Assembly (NCBI GenBank): GCA_963677785.2
Contig: CAXXDH010000003.1
Coordinates: 3,472,001 to 3,536,000, forward strand
Reading direction: 5' to 3'
Length of the DNA: 64,000 nt
Origin: G963665495 sp963677785
GTDB taxonomy: Bacteria > Desulfobacterota > Desulfovibrionia > Desulfovibrionales > Desulfovibrionaceae
A program made the position numbers and the translations under genes. Below, piece after piece: positions 50,395 to 59,064 of this stretch. Below the pieces are notes generated by a model. The model worked only from the letters and a program-made list of their open reading frames with translations. It had not been told where the DNA came from and did no database searches. Position 1 is the stretch's first letter. The number at the start of each line of letters is the position of its first letter.

Positions 50395-51552
50395 ATGCGT
50401 AAAAATGTACCGGTAATAATTCTTTTTTTCGGCGCTCTTGTGTTGCTTTGCGGCTGGGTCGCAGGAGAAAGCAGGGCGGAAGCGCAGCAGGAGGCAGGCA
50501 AAAGTCTGCCGGCTTATTCGCCATTTCTTGCGGTGGAGCCGCCCCTGCGTGTTGCCATGTTGCTGCCCGGCAAGACGCGATTCTGGAAAATGGTCGCGGA
50601 TTACGCTCTGGCGGCGGCCGCGGATTTGAACATGCGCCTGCAGGTGATTCCTACCGGGAGTAATCCCGGTTTGTTTCTGCGCCGTTTGGAAGATATTTGC
50701 CGTACGGGGGTGGACGGCGTCATTTTTCAGCCGCCTTCGGCCCGTGGGGAGGACGCCCTGCGTATAGTGGAACGCAACAGTGTCCCCTGTTTTCTCATCA
50801 ATACGGAATTTCCAGACATTCATTTTTATCCGCGGACAAAATACGATATGTGGCTGGGAGGCATGTCCGCGAGCAACGAACAGGCGGGGGCCTTGTTGCT
50901 GCAAAAACTGGTGGAGGCCGCGGAAGATTCCGGCATCGCCAATTTGAATATTCTCGCCCTCGGAGGCGATGTGGGAGATTTGTCTTCAGTCGAGCGGATG
51001 AAGGGGTTTGAAAACGCCTTGATGCAGCAATCCTCCATTCGAAAATTCGCGACGTCCTACGCCGGGCCGGACCCACAACAGGCAGCCGGGTTGTTCTGGA
51101 AACATTATCAAAAGGACCCCGAGATCAATCTGGTATGGTGCGCCACCGACGCCATGGCTTTGGCCGTATCCGAGCGCGCAGCCCTGATGGCGCCCGGAGC
51201 AGAGGTCGTAATCGGAGGTATAGATTGGGGCCGGGGCGCATTGCGGGCTGTTTTGGACGGCAAACTCCAGGCCAGTGTGGGAGGGCAGGTTTTTCAGGGC
51301 GTTTGGGCGGTGATTTTGCTCAACGATTATCTCCATGGCCAGGATTTCGCTGGTGAGGGGGTCAGTTATTCCTCTCCCTTGTTCGCCGCGGACAGGTCAA
51401 ACATCAAAATATTCAACTACCTGCAGGGAATCTCGCCGGATGCCATTGATTTCCGACGCTTTTCAAGGTTCTACTCTCCTGCCCGCCAGTCCTACGGCTT
51501 TGATCTTCTCGAATTGGCGGCACCGCCTCAGAGCTCCGAAGTAGTTCAATAA
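50395..51552 (+). CDS. Orphan sugar-type periplasmic binding protein
   Basis: This 385-aa protein has a signal peptide (MRKNVPVIILFFGALVLLCG, cleaved near SRAEA) and the Peripla_BP_4 fold seen in ribose- and LuxP-like proteins: LRVAMLLPGKTRFWKMVADYA, GVDGVIFQPPSARGEDALRIV, and the late VVIGGIDWGRGALRAVLDGK. No ABC permease or ATPase gene flanks it, so it may serve a chemoreceptor or kinase encoded elsewhere (inference). ATG 50395 begins an ideal signal peptide; a TTG at 50380 is in frame. A shared bidirectional terminator follows. Confidence 0.85.
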   Translation: MRKNVPVIILFFGALVLLCGWVAGESRAEAQQEAGKSLPAYSPFLAVEPPLRVAMLLPGKTRFWKMVADYALAAAADLNMRLQVIPTGSNPGLFLRRLEDICRTGVDGVIFQPPSARGEDALRIVERNSVPCFLINTEFPDIHFYPRTKYDMWLGGMSASNEQAGALLLQKLVEAAEDSGIANLNILALGGDVGDLSSVERMKGFENALMQQSSIRKFATSYAGPDPQQAAGLFWKHYQKDPEINLVWCATDAMALAVSERAALMAPGAEVVIGGIDWGRGALRAVLDGKLQASVGGQVFQGVWAVILLNDYLHGQDFAGEGVSYSSPLFAADRSNIKIFNYLQGISPDAIDFRRFSRFYSPARQSYGFDLLELAAPPQSSEVVQ

Positions 51553-51558
51553 CAGGGG

Positions 51559-51577
51559 CAAGTTTTTTTTAAACTTG
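51559..51577. terminator. Bidirectional terminator between convergent genes
   Basis: CAAGTTT and AAACTTG flank a T-rich loop, giving T-runs for the plus gene and A/T-rich ends for the minus gene that ends at 51585. Confidence 0.6.
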
Positions 51578-51584
51578 TGAAGCC

Positions 51585-52142
51585 TTAGCGCAGGGCCGTG
51601 TTGCTTGAGACCAGCACGCGTTTGGCCATGACGAATCGGCGGTAATAGTAACTGGATAAATTATCCACGATCACGCCATGGTTTTTGGACGCATGGATCA
51701 ACTCCCGGTTGCCCAGGTAAATGGCCACATGGTTGATCGTGCCGCTACGGTGCGTATCGAAAAACAACAGGTCGCCGGGCTGCACGTCGCGCAGGGCAAT
51801 CTGCATGCCGTGTTTGGCCTGATCCCGGCTGCGGCGCGGTAGTTCGTGCCCGAAACGCAGGAATACCGCCCGGGTAAACCCGGAGCAGTCGATACCGTCC
51901 GGCGTATTGCCGCCAAGCCTGTAACGCGAGCCGATATAAGGGCTGGCGGCGTTCAAAACCTGACGCCGCGTCAGTTGGCCGTCAATGGTCCGCATCCGGC
52001 CAGATTCCGGGCCGTATCCCGTCAAAACGGTGTCTGAACCGAAAAACCAGCCACAACCGGGCAAAGTAGCCACCAGGAGGAAAAACAGCGGCAACAACAG
52101 CTTTGCAGGAACTACGGGCGCGTTGAGAACAGTCTCAGGCAT
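51585..52142 (-). CDS. NlpC/P60 family lipoprotein peptidase
   Basis: This 185-aa protein has a lipoprotein signal peptide with lipobox LPGC (Cys30). The C-terminal NlpC/P60 domain has the catalytic Cys86 in GIDCSGFTRAVF and His138 in INHVAIYLG. Such enzymes cut the gamma-D-glutamyl-diaminopimelate bond in peptidoglycan stem peptides. It is similar in layout to Spr/MepS and is probably anchored in the outer membrane. It stands alone on the minus strand, convergent with the binding-protein gene. Confidence 0.9.
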   Translation of the reverse strand: MPETVLNAPVVPAKLLLPLFFLLVATLPGCGWFFGSDTVLTGYGPESGRMRTIDGQLTRRQVLNAASPYIGSRYRLGGNTPDGIDCSGFTRAVFLRFGHELPRRSRDQAKHGMQIALRDVQPGDLLFFDTHRSGTINHVAIYLGNRELIHASKNHGVIVDNLSSYYYRRFVMAKRVLVSSNTALR

Positions 52143-52419
52143 GGCTTTCTCCTTGAAGTTTCAGCTGTCTCGCATGGCAGGCGCGCTGCCGTTGCAGCGT
52201 TGTATGCTGCTAACAAAGTGTCAGCTGAAGTTGGAGAAAGCAATAGTCGGGCCAAATAATGTATATTGACTGCGATAACTAGAAAAAAGACTCTTGGAGA
52301 GCTTCTGAAAAGAAGTTGTCGAATAGATATAGCTAGACTCTAGAAAAAATCAAGAGTTCTGACGGAGGGTGTTGCCCTGTAGTTGCTCCAGACAACAGAG
52401 CTCCGGGCTATACGTCGCT

Positions 52420-52902
52420 TTAAGCGGTAAAATACGCGTCTTTGGTGAGCCAGAGTTCCTCCATGCGGTACATGTGCCAATGGTCGTGCATCAGAATATG
52501 GCGGGCCAGGATATAGATTCCGTACAGTTCGAATTCGTGGTGTACCGCGGTTTTGCCCCAGGTTTTGGGGGTGGTGCTTTCGAGCATTTTTACCTGCAGC
52601 ATCCGCTGTTCGGCAAAGAGTTCGAGGGCTTTGTCCACGCTTTTTTCCCGTTGCGGAGCGGCGGATTCGTCTTTTTCGGGGAAAAAAGGAACGATCTCAG
52701 CCTGTTCTTCGTCAATTATCCGACGCAAGCGTTCGTAGAACATGGGCTGCACCTGGGCCAGATGCAGGATGTGCTCCGCGATGGACCAACAGCCTTCGCC
52801 TCGCTTCCGTTCCAGCAGCGGAGCAGGAATTTGTGCTGCCAGTCCGCGCAGAATCGCCGGAGCATGCCGCAGGCCTTCCAGAATTTCGGGGATGTCATTC
52901 AT
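52420..52902 (-). CDS. DinB-like four-helix protein
   Basis: This 160-aa protein resembles the DinB/YfiT family: ERKRGEGCWSIAEHILHLAQV is the characteristic helix with a metal-binding His, and ARHILMHDHWHMYRMEELW supplies the late His cluster. Family members are metal-dependent hydrolases or thiol-transferases (bacillithiol, mycothiol or glutathione), mostly uncharacterised. ATG 52902 was chosen because the upstream 38 codons of the open frame look non-coding and GAGGTG precedes this start. Confidence 0.8.
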   Translation of the reverse strand: MNDIPEILEGLRHAPAILRGLAAQIPAPLLERKRGEGCWSIAEHILHLAQVQPMFYERLRRIIDEEQAEIVPFFPEKDESAAPQREKSVDKALELFAEQRMLQVKMLESTTPKTWGKTAVHHEFELYGIYILARHILMHDHWHMYRMEELWLTKDAYFTA

Positions 52903-53119
52903 GGGCACCTCATTGCAGTTTGCGGTTGCAGACAAAAGCAGCTGCACGCAGCATATGCGGATGCTTCGGAAAATACCAGCAGATTTCCCGGACGCAGCTT
53001 GCCAACAGTGTATCATGAACCTTGCCTGCAGCAGCCGCGCGTATTATTGTTGTTATATAACTTGGGCCGACGAAATGTTGAATACTTCGTGCTCCCGGTA
53101 ACAACGAGGAAGACGTACT

Positions 53120-53314
53120 ATGCAGTCAAGTTCCATCCCCGGGGATATCCCCAGATATTCCGCTGAAGAAGTGCAGAGCGCGAAAGACAGCGGTGAAGTC
53201 CAGGCCCCGCATGTTGACACGGCGCCCATTGATTCTACCGGACACATCACGGTGGAGACGCCGGAGTATTTTATCGCGGATACGGTGGGACACCTCGTCG
53301 ACACCATCGTGTAG
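53120..53314 (+). CDS. Small acidic hypothetical protein
   Basis: This 64-aa acidic protein has GAGGA before its ATG. It shows no signal peptide, cysteine motif or known domain. It lies between two minus-strand genes and ends 15 bp before the convergent aminotransferase stop. The good ribosome binding site is the main support. Confidence 0.5.
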   Translation: MQSSSIPGDIPRYSAEEVQSAKDSGEVQAPHVDTAPIDSTGHITVETPEYFIADTVGHLVDTIV

Positions 53315-53329
53315 CAGGTCTTCTGCTGC

Positions 53330-54457
53330 TCATCTTTTCAAATAAGCATCCAGCACGTTCAATCCTTCCGCGAAGTTTTTGCGTCCGAAGCCAATGCGGA
53401 AATGATCCCGGGGAGCTGGAAACAGTTCGCCGTCGTAAACACTGGCGGGCAGCAACAATACGCCCGCTTCGTTTATCAGCCGTTCGACAAAAGCGTCTAT
53501 GCCGTCTTCTCCGCGATACTTTGGGAAGCCGATGGTGGCGCCGTCGGGACGCTTCCAGGAGAACAACCGCGTATGTTCCTGAAAAAAAACGTCCAGCTTT
53601 GCCAGGTTGTCGGCGATGATCCGGCGATTTTTGGCCAGGATGGCATCGCTGTTGCGCAGAGCGATACGGGCCAGAAATTCGCTTGGCGTGGGGTTGCAGA
53701 TGGACAAGTAGTGCTTGACTCGTTCCATTTTCTGCAGCAACGCGCGATCCTGGCAGGCAATCCAGCCCAGGCGCAATCCGGCCAGACCGTAGCTTTTGGA
53801 AAGCACCCCAAGGGAGAGGCCGTGCTCGTATGCGTCGGCCATGGGAGAGGGGGCGTCGGTTTCGCGTTCGAGCCCGCGATAGACCTCGTCGCAGAAGATG
53901 TGGATACCGCGTTTTGCGGCCAAGCGGACAATCGCCTGGAACTGTTCCAGGGGGAGCACTTTACCCGTGGGGTTGTGCGGATAGTTCATGATGATCAGCC
54001 GGGTGTTGGGCCGCAGCAGGGACTCGAGTTCCTGCAGATCGATGTTCCAGTCGTCCTCTTCCCGCAGCCTGAGCCCGGAAACGGCGCAGAGCGAAGCCGG
54101 CAGTGATTCCAGGGATTGGTAGTTGGGGCAGAACACCACGGCATGGTCCTGCGGACCGAGCAGGGCATGCATGGCGCAGAACACGCCTTCTTCGGCTCCG
54201 GCAAAGCAGATAACGTCTTCTCCGGTCCGGCCCGTATAGCAGTGCCGGGCAATGGCTCGGCGCAGGAGCGGCGAGCCCATGGTTTCGCTGTAATTGAGCT
54301 CCAGTCTGCTCCATTGTTCCAGTTCTTCGTCCGAGGCCAGAGCCAGCAGTTCCTGCAAGGTCATGGTTTGCGCGTCCGAACCGCAAAGAAAATGGCGTAC
54401 GGAAAATTCGTGTTGCGACATGAATATTTCCAATTGAAAATCCCGAAATGATTGCAT
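53330..54457 (-). CDS. PLP-dependent aminotransferase (class I/II)
   Basis: This 375-aa fold-type I PLP enzyme has the PLP-Lys motif VLSKSYGLAGLRLGW, the NYPHNPTGKVLP substrate-loop motif, and the phosphate-binding region CFAGAEEGVFCAMHAL. The substrate is not evident. ATG 54457 was chosen because AGGAGG lies nine bases upstream, inside the end of the regulator gene. The 70-codon upstream extension would overlap that gene. It starts 4 bp after the YheO-type regulator's stop codon, so the two form an operon and the regulator probably controls the pathway. Confidence 0.9.
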   Translation of the reverse strand: MQSFRDFQLEIFMSQHEFSVRHFLCGSDAQTMTLQELLALASDEELEQWSRLELNYSETMGSPLLRRAIARHCYTGRTGEDVICFAGAEEGVFCAMHALLGPQDHAVVFCPNYQSLESLPASLCAVSGLRLREEDDWNIDLQELESLLRPNTRLIIMNYPHNPTGKVLPLEQFQAIVRLAAKRGIHIFCDEVYRGLERETDAPSPMADAYEHGLSLGVLSKSYGLAGLRLGWIACQDRALLQKMERVKHYLSICNPTPSEFLARIALRNSDAILAKNRRIIADNLAKLDVFFQEHTRLFSWKRPDGATIGFPKYRGEDGIDAFVERLINEAGVLLLPASVYDGELFPAPRDHFRIGFGRKNFAEGLNVLDAYLKR

Positions 54458-54461
54458 GGGG

Positions 54462-55094
54462 CTATTCCTCCTTTTTGCGGCGTATACTGCGCAGGTAGTT
54501 ATAGATGGTCGCGCGCGAGACCCCCAGCTGTGAAGCGACGTAATCGCACGCGTGGCGGGCTTCGAACAACCCGGCGGCCTGAATCCGGCCCACGAGGGCG
54601 ATTTTGTCCGCCCGTTCGAGGGCCTCGAAAACCATGTTGCGCTGGGCCAGAAATTCGCGGGTCTCATGGTGAATGCGTTCGCGCCAGTCCTTGCTGAACA
54701 GAGATTCAGGCGGCGGGGTGTCGGGCGGGTTCACGAACTCGCGCAGCAGCGTGGCCGCAGCCTCAAAGCGAGAGAGATCCAGGTTAATGCAGAGCATTCC
54801 CATCGGCTTGCCATGCGTATCATGCAGCACGGCGGAGACGGACCGCAGCCTGCGGCCGTCATAGTTGAGTTTGTCGTACGGACCGATCACAGCCGGACTT
54901 TCCGGGTCGGAGACTTCCGTGTCCAGCAGGGACTCGTCTCCGGGTGCGCGTTTGGAAAAACAGTTGGCGATGTACACGATACGGTCTTGGGTAAGATCAT
55001 GGAGAACCACCTCCGCATGCGGATGGAGCAAGGCCTGGATGGCATCGGCCACGGGCTTGTATGGTTCGAGTGCAGTGGGAATGCCGGTGTTCAT
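54462..55094 (-). CDS. YheO-type PAS/HTH transcriptional regulator
   Basis: This 210-aa protein has an N-terminal YheO-like PAS domain (ADAIQALLHPHAEVVLHDL, GKPMGMLCINLDLSRFEAA) and a C-terminal HTH_22 domain (ACDYVASQLGVSRATIYNYLRSI). The group includes DauR, which represses D-arginine catabolism genes in Pseudomonas. Here it is coupled to an aminotransferase, which suggests an amino-acid-linked signal (inference). It is one of very few DNA-binding regulators in the window. It ends 4 bp before the aminotransferase start and presumably regulates its own promoter. Confidence 0.88.
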   Translation of the reverse strand: MNTGIPTALEPYKPVADAIQALLHPHAEVVLHDLTQDRIVYIANCFSKRAPGDESLLDTEVSDPESPAVIGPYDKLNYDGRRLRSVSAVLHDTHGKPMGMLCINLDLSRFEAAATLLREFVNPPDTPPPESLFSKDWRERIHHETREFLAQRNMVFEALERADKIALVGRIQAAGLFEARHACDYVASQLGVSRATIYNYLRSIRRKKEE

Positions 55095-55288
55095 GGATAC
55101 ATTTTGTCTAATTTTTACAAAATGTCAATATATAAATCATGCCAATCTTTTTTGAAGCGGCAGGCAGGTTGCCACCTGTGGGAAAATGAGGCATAGCAGA
55201 GCCGTCGCATCAGCCCGGCAGATGTCTTTACTACTCGTGCAGATACGTTTGACCTGTTTGACTCAAAAATATACGCAAGGCCGGGTCG

Positions 55289-55311
55289 GCGGCGAATGCC
55301 GCAGGAGCGGG
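55289..55311 (+). repeat. Short hairpin repeat with AGGA loop, copy 2
   Basis: It matches 5097-5119 at 21 of 23 positions and can fold as GCCGC-AGGA-GCGGC-like. It lies about 50 nt upstream of the membrane-protein start at 55361. Confidence 0.35.
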
Positions 55312-55360
55312 CCATCAGCTTTTTGCTCCCATTAATTCAGGTTTGTTAAGGAGATGTGGA

Positions 55361-56338
55361 ATGTTTTTGGGCATACCATACGCAGTGTTTGGTGAACTGC
55401 TGCTTTTCGCACTGGTTGCTTCCATGGTTTTCGCGGCTGTGGGGTCGCCCTTTTTGGCTACGATCTGTGAGTGGTCAGGCAAGGTCCGGAAAAAGGTTTT
55501 TCTGGATAAAAACGGGCAACACCTGGCGTTTATGGGCATGATCATGGGCTTGTGCACGTTGCCGTTTACCCTGGCGGCCTGGATACAAACCTGGGCGGGC
55601 GAATGGCTGTTGTTTCATTTCGGGACGGACGAGTTTTCCGTGGAAGCCCTGGTGCACGAGTTGCTGACACCGGTGAGCCTTCTTCTGGTCGGGGTATACT
55701 TGGTGGCGCTGTTGCTGCTGCTTTTTTATCGTTCCAACTGGAAGGCCATGAAGAAACAGAAAGGCATCCATATCCTTACAGGGGCGGTGGCGGCTCTGGC
55801 GGCCGGTGACACGCTGTTTCTGGGGTTGGCGGCGCAGCGGGCCATACAAAAATACGGCAGCGTGTTTTTTGCGGATCAATCCCTGCCGACATTTTATTCC
55901 GCTGCCACGACCATTCCCGTGAATTCCGAATTCTGGCCCACGGCCGGACTGTTGTTTCTGTTTTCTCTCAGCGCTGCCGGGGCGTACGGGCTGCAATTCA
56001 TTTTGATGCGCCGCAACAAGGATGATTTCGGGCGGGATTACTATACCTATGCCCTGAAAAATACCTCCAAATGGGCTTTGTTTTCTGCCTTGCCGCAGTT
56101 CGTGATCTTGGGCTGGTTTTTTATGCTGCGCGTGCCTGTTGCCGCAGCGGCGGATTTCAATAATCCCACCGTGGTGTTTCTCTATGCCGCCGCCGCATTG
56201 CTGCTTCTGGCAGTCGTTTGCTGGACATTCATTGCCCGCAGTGCCGCCCCTTTGCGACTCAAACCTTTGGTTTATCTCGGACTCTTTTTCCTGGTGCTTT
56301 CGCTGAATTGTGAAGCCCTGGCTTTGATGACGACGTAA
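55361..56338 (+). CDS. Polytopic membrane protein of unknown function
   Basis: This 325-aa protein has about eight hydrophobic helices (for example YAVFGELLLFALVASMVFAA, LLLVGVYLVALLLLLFY and FLYAAAALLLLAVVCWTFIA). Hydrophilic loops contain a few conserved-looking His and Trp residues, but no heme or transporter motif can be named. AAGGAG precedes ATG 55361; the open frame extends 6 codons further. A strong terminator follows, so it appears monocistronic. Confidence 0.8.
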   Translation: MFLGIPYAVFGELLLFALVASMVFAAVGSPFLATICEWSGKVRKKVFLDKNGQHLAFMGMIMGLCTLPFTLAAWIQTWAGEWLLFHFGTDEFSVEALVHELLTPVSLLLVGVYLVALLLLLFYRSNWKAMKKQKGIHILTGAVAALAAGDTLFLGLAAQRAIQKYGSVFFADQSLPTFYSAATTIPVNSEFWPTAGLLFLFSLSAAGAYGLQFILMRRNKDDFGRDYYTYALKNTSKWALFSALPQFVILGWFFMLRVPVAAAADFNNPTVVFLYAAAALLLLAVVCWTFIARSAAPLRLKPLVYLGLFFLVLSLNCEALALMTT

Positions 56339-56388
56339 CAAGACATCGAATCCGCGACCTGGGGTCGTAAAACAATGTTAGCATTCCG

Positions 56389-56428
56389 GCGTCTGAGGGA
56401 AAATTCTCCTCAGACGCTGTTTTTTTTA
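56389..56428 (+). terminator. Intrinsic terminator of the membrane protein gene
   Basis: A perfect 10-bp stem, GCGTCTGAGG with CCTCAGACGC, is followed by TGTTTTTTTT. Confidence 0.93.
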
Positions 56429-56647
56429 TTTCCGCCTCTTATTTTTCCATTGGACCAGCAACGATCCTTTATAAATTTACCGTGGCAGCAGGGAAAGCAG
56501 CAATGAATTAATTCTTGCGCACAGATCCCGGTGTGATGTAATTTAGTATGACTCGATATTGGTCGCGGATACTGAGGCTTCCGATCAGGGGGATGGGGGC
56601 CTGAGTCTGTTGTTCTTACTCACCACATCTAGCATTGGAGAGAGACA
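56429..56647. other. Intergenic region before the lipoprotein gene
   Basis: About 220 bp without a gene. It should contain the lipoprotein promoter; no clear element was placed. Confidence 0.3.
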
Positions 56648-57259
56648 ATGAGAAAATTGAGCGTGTTGTTGGTAGTACTTTGTTTTGGTCTGGCTTCCTG
56701 CGTGACCGGCGCCGGCCTTGTTTCCACCGCGGCGCATCAGTCTTCGTCGGTAGCCACGGCCCAGGCCGCGCCTGCGGAAAACGGTCCTGAAGTGTTTTCT
56801 TCACCGCGGACATTTAAACATGACCGCAATTTCGAATATACGATCCCTGCGGGGTGGTACCTGGTGGACGGCGATCCTGAACACGGCGAATCCTTCAGCT
56901 TCATGAAAAAAGGCACCCCTCGCGGCATGAACGGGCATCTTGAACAGATGGTGCCCAGTTTTCCGCGTGCTTCGGCGGTCAAGGCCGGTCTGAAACAGGA
57001 TAAGGAACGTATGCAGATCAACAAGGTGCTGGATGCGCGCCGCCGAGATGACGGCAGCATCAAAAAAGGCTGCGGCGTCATCGGCTGGGAACAGACCGAA
57101 GCCCCGCAGAAGAACGGCTTTCAGCGGATCATCTGGCAGTGTTATGACGGCGACAATTATTATATGAATTTCATGACCTACACGGAGAATGAGGATTTTG
57201 ACGCGGCAAAAGACGAGCTGCGCGAAGTCAGCGACTCAATCAAGTTCTGCCGCAACTAA
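56648..57259 (+). CDS. Putative outer-membrane lipoprotein
   Basis: This 203-aa protein has a lipoprotein signal peptide with lipobox LASC (Cys18). After an Ala/Ser-rich spacer, a domain of about 150 residues follows (NFEYTIPAGWYLVDGDPEHG, GFQRIIWQCYDGDNYYMNFM), reminiscent of PsbP-like or similar beta-rich folds but not assignable. GGAGAG precedes the ATG. A stem at 57275-57321 follows the gene. Confidence 0.8.
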   Translation: MRKLSVLLVVLCFGLASCVTGAGLVSTAAHQSSSVATAQAAPAENGPEVFSSPRTFKHDRNFEYTIPAGWYLVDGDPEHGESFSFMKKGTPRGMNGHLEQMVPSFPRASAVKAGLKQDKERMQINKVLDARRRDDGSIKKGCGVIGWEQTEAPQKNGFQRIIWQCYDGDNYYMNFMTYTENEDFDAAKDELREVSDSIKFCRN

Positions 57260-57274
57260 CGTTCGCATCATCGG

Positions 57275-57321
57275 CTTCCTGCAAAACGGCCGGGCACTAC
57301 GCCAGATCGTATTGCAGGAAG
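57275..57321 (+). other. Inverted repeat after the lipoprotein gene
   Basis: The arms CTTCCTGCAA and TTGCAGGAAG are perfect and separated by 27 nt. It lies 15 bp past the stop codon. No T-run follows, so it is only a possible terminator or mRNA-stabilising stem. Confidence 0.4.
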
Positions 57322-57631
57322 TCTTCAGCTGTTTTCTCTCCTTTTTCCAGAATACATTCAATTCTGTTCGTGCGCATTGCTACATTTGTTGTTCAGATCG
57401 TAGCGCTTATTTGCTGCGGATGATATATCCGAAAACAGTCCGTCTTGTTTTTTAAGAGTATTTGTGGTAAAACTCAATGGTTATGTTGATAGGAGCAATC
57501 GTTTTCTTCAACTTGCTCCTCCCTCCTGGGAATTCGACTTCAGCCCCTGGGCACGGCAGGCTCTAGCCCTGGTGGCAAATCGAGCATATTCGGCGTCACA
57601 AGCGCAAACCTTTTAAAAATAAAGGACGCCT
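57322..57631. other. Intergenic region before citrate synthase
   Basis: About 310 bp with no supported gene. It becomes AT-rich in the middle. It presumably holds the citrate synthase promoter, but no clear -35/-10 pair could be placed. Confidence 0.35.
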
Positions 57632-58951
57632 ATGAGCGAAAAAGACTTTGCGACCCTTACCTATGACGGCAAGACATATCAGTTGCCTGTAGTTACCGGT
57701 ACGGAAGGTGAAAGAGCTGTTGATATCCGTAGTTTGCGTCAAGATACCGGTTTGATTACCCTGGATAGCGGATTTGCGAACACCGGCTCCTGCCAGAGCA
57801 AGATCTCCTTTGTGGACGGTGAGAACGGCATATTGCGTTATCGCGGCATCCCCATTGAGGAGATCGCAGAAAAAAGCACCTTTATCGAAACGGCCATGCT
57901 GCTGATTTTCGGCGAATTGCCCTCCAGGGACGAACTGGAATCCTTTCGGGATATTTTGCGTGAGGAAGAACTGCTGCACGAAGACATGCTGCACCATTTT
58001 GACGGGTTTCCGCCCAACCCGGAGCCCATGGCCATTCTTTCGGCGGTTATCAATTCGCTTGGCAGCTATCACCGGGATCTTTACACCTTCAGCCATGAGG
58101 AGAACTTTCGCCGGGCCGTGGCGAAAATCATCAGCAAGGTCCGCACCATCGCGGCATTCAGTTATCGCAAATCCATGGGGTTGCCGTTCATCTACCCCAA
58201 CCCGAATCTGCGGTATTGCGTGAACTTTCTGCATATGATGTTCTCTATACCATATAAACTGTACAATCCGCCCCTGGGCGCTGTCCGGGCGCTTTCGCTC
58301 TTTTTGCTGGTACATGCGGACCACGAGCAGAATTGTTCCTGTTCAACCGTACGGATGGTCGGTTCTACCCAGGCCAACCTGTTCGCTTCCATTTCCGCAG
58401 GCATCTGCGCGTTGTGGGGGCCCTTGCATGGCGGCGCAAACTCGGCCGTGCTGCGGATGCTGCATGAGATCAAGGAAGGCGATATGGATGTCTCCAAACT
58501 TATCGAGCAGGTCAAACAAAAGAAATACCGCTTGATGGGTTTTGGCCACCGCATTTACAAGACCCGTGATCCACGCGCCAATGTTTTGAAAAATGCCGCG
58601 CACAATCTGTTGCGCAACCTCGGCGTCAAGGACGAGCTGCTTGAGATCGCCCAGCGTTTGGAAGAAGCAGCGCTCAACGACCAGTATTTTGTTGACCGCA
58701 GGCTCTACCCCAATGTGGACTTTTATTCGGGCATTATTCTGCGGGCTTTGGGTATTCCTGTAAATATGTTCCCGGCCATGTTCGCCATCGGCCGCATGCC
58801 GGGCTGGATTGCCCATTGGTACGAGGAATCCCAGGGCGCCACCAAGATCCATCGCCCGCGCCAAGTTTATCAGGGGCCCATGAAGCGGAGCTACGTTCCC
58901 ATGGACCAGCGCGAAGGAAGCGGACTCAAGTTCGCCGGTCTGGAACGCTAA
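57632..58951 (+). CDS. gltA: Citrate synthase (type II, Si-type)
   Basis: This 439-aa enzyme condenses acetyl-CoA with oxaloacetate. It is of the long Gram-negative hexameric type: an N-terminal beta-sheet domain, VHADHEQNCSCSTVRMVGST, the catalytic GPLHGGANSAVLRML (His), FGHRIYKTRDPRANVLK (His) and the catalytic-Asp region NVDFYSGIILRALGIP. An Si-type enzyme is notable if the host is a sulfate reducer, since several of those use the unrelated Re-citrate synthase. AAAGGA precedes the ATG, and a terminator follows. Confidence 0.95.
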   Translation: MSEKDFATLTYDGKTYQLPVVTGTEGERAVDIRSLRQDTGLITLDSGFANTGSCQSKISFVDGENGILRYRGIPIEEIAEKSTFIETAMLLIFGELPSRDELESFRDILREEELLHEDMLHHFDGFPPNPEPMAILSAVINSLGSYHRDLYTFSHEENFRRAVAKIISKVRTIAAFSYRKSMGLPFIYPNPNLRYCVNFLHMMFSIPYKLYNPPLGAVRALSLFLLVHADHEQNCSCSTVRMVGSTQANLFASISAGICALWGPLHGGANSAVLRMLHEIKEGDMDVSKLIEQVKQKKYRLMGFGHRIYKTRDPRANVLKNAAHNLLRNLGVKDELLEIAQRLEEAALNDQYFVDRRLYPNVDFYSGIILRALGIPVNMFPAMFAIGRMPGWIAHWYEESQGATKIHRPRQVYQGPMKRSYVPMDQREGSGLKFAGLER

Positions 58952-58974
58952 CGCCCTTTATTATTCTCAAACAC

Positions 58975-59009
58975 AAAACCCCCCCTCTTTTCTGGAGGGG
59001 GTTTTTCTT
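58975..59009. terminator. Bidirectional terminator between gltA and the heptose gene
   Basis: AAAACCCCC...TC pairs with GGAGGGGGTTTTT. A-rich and T-rich flanks allow it to serve both the plus-strand gltA and the convergent minus-strand gene. Confidence 0.88.
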
Positions 59010-59064
59010 TCGGGGCAGGGTGCGTATCACACGCATAGAACTGCTGCAGATAAAAATGAGACCT

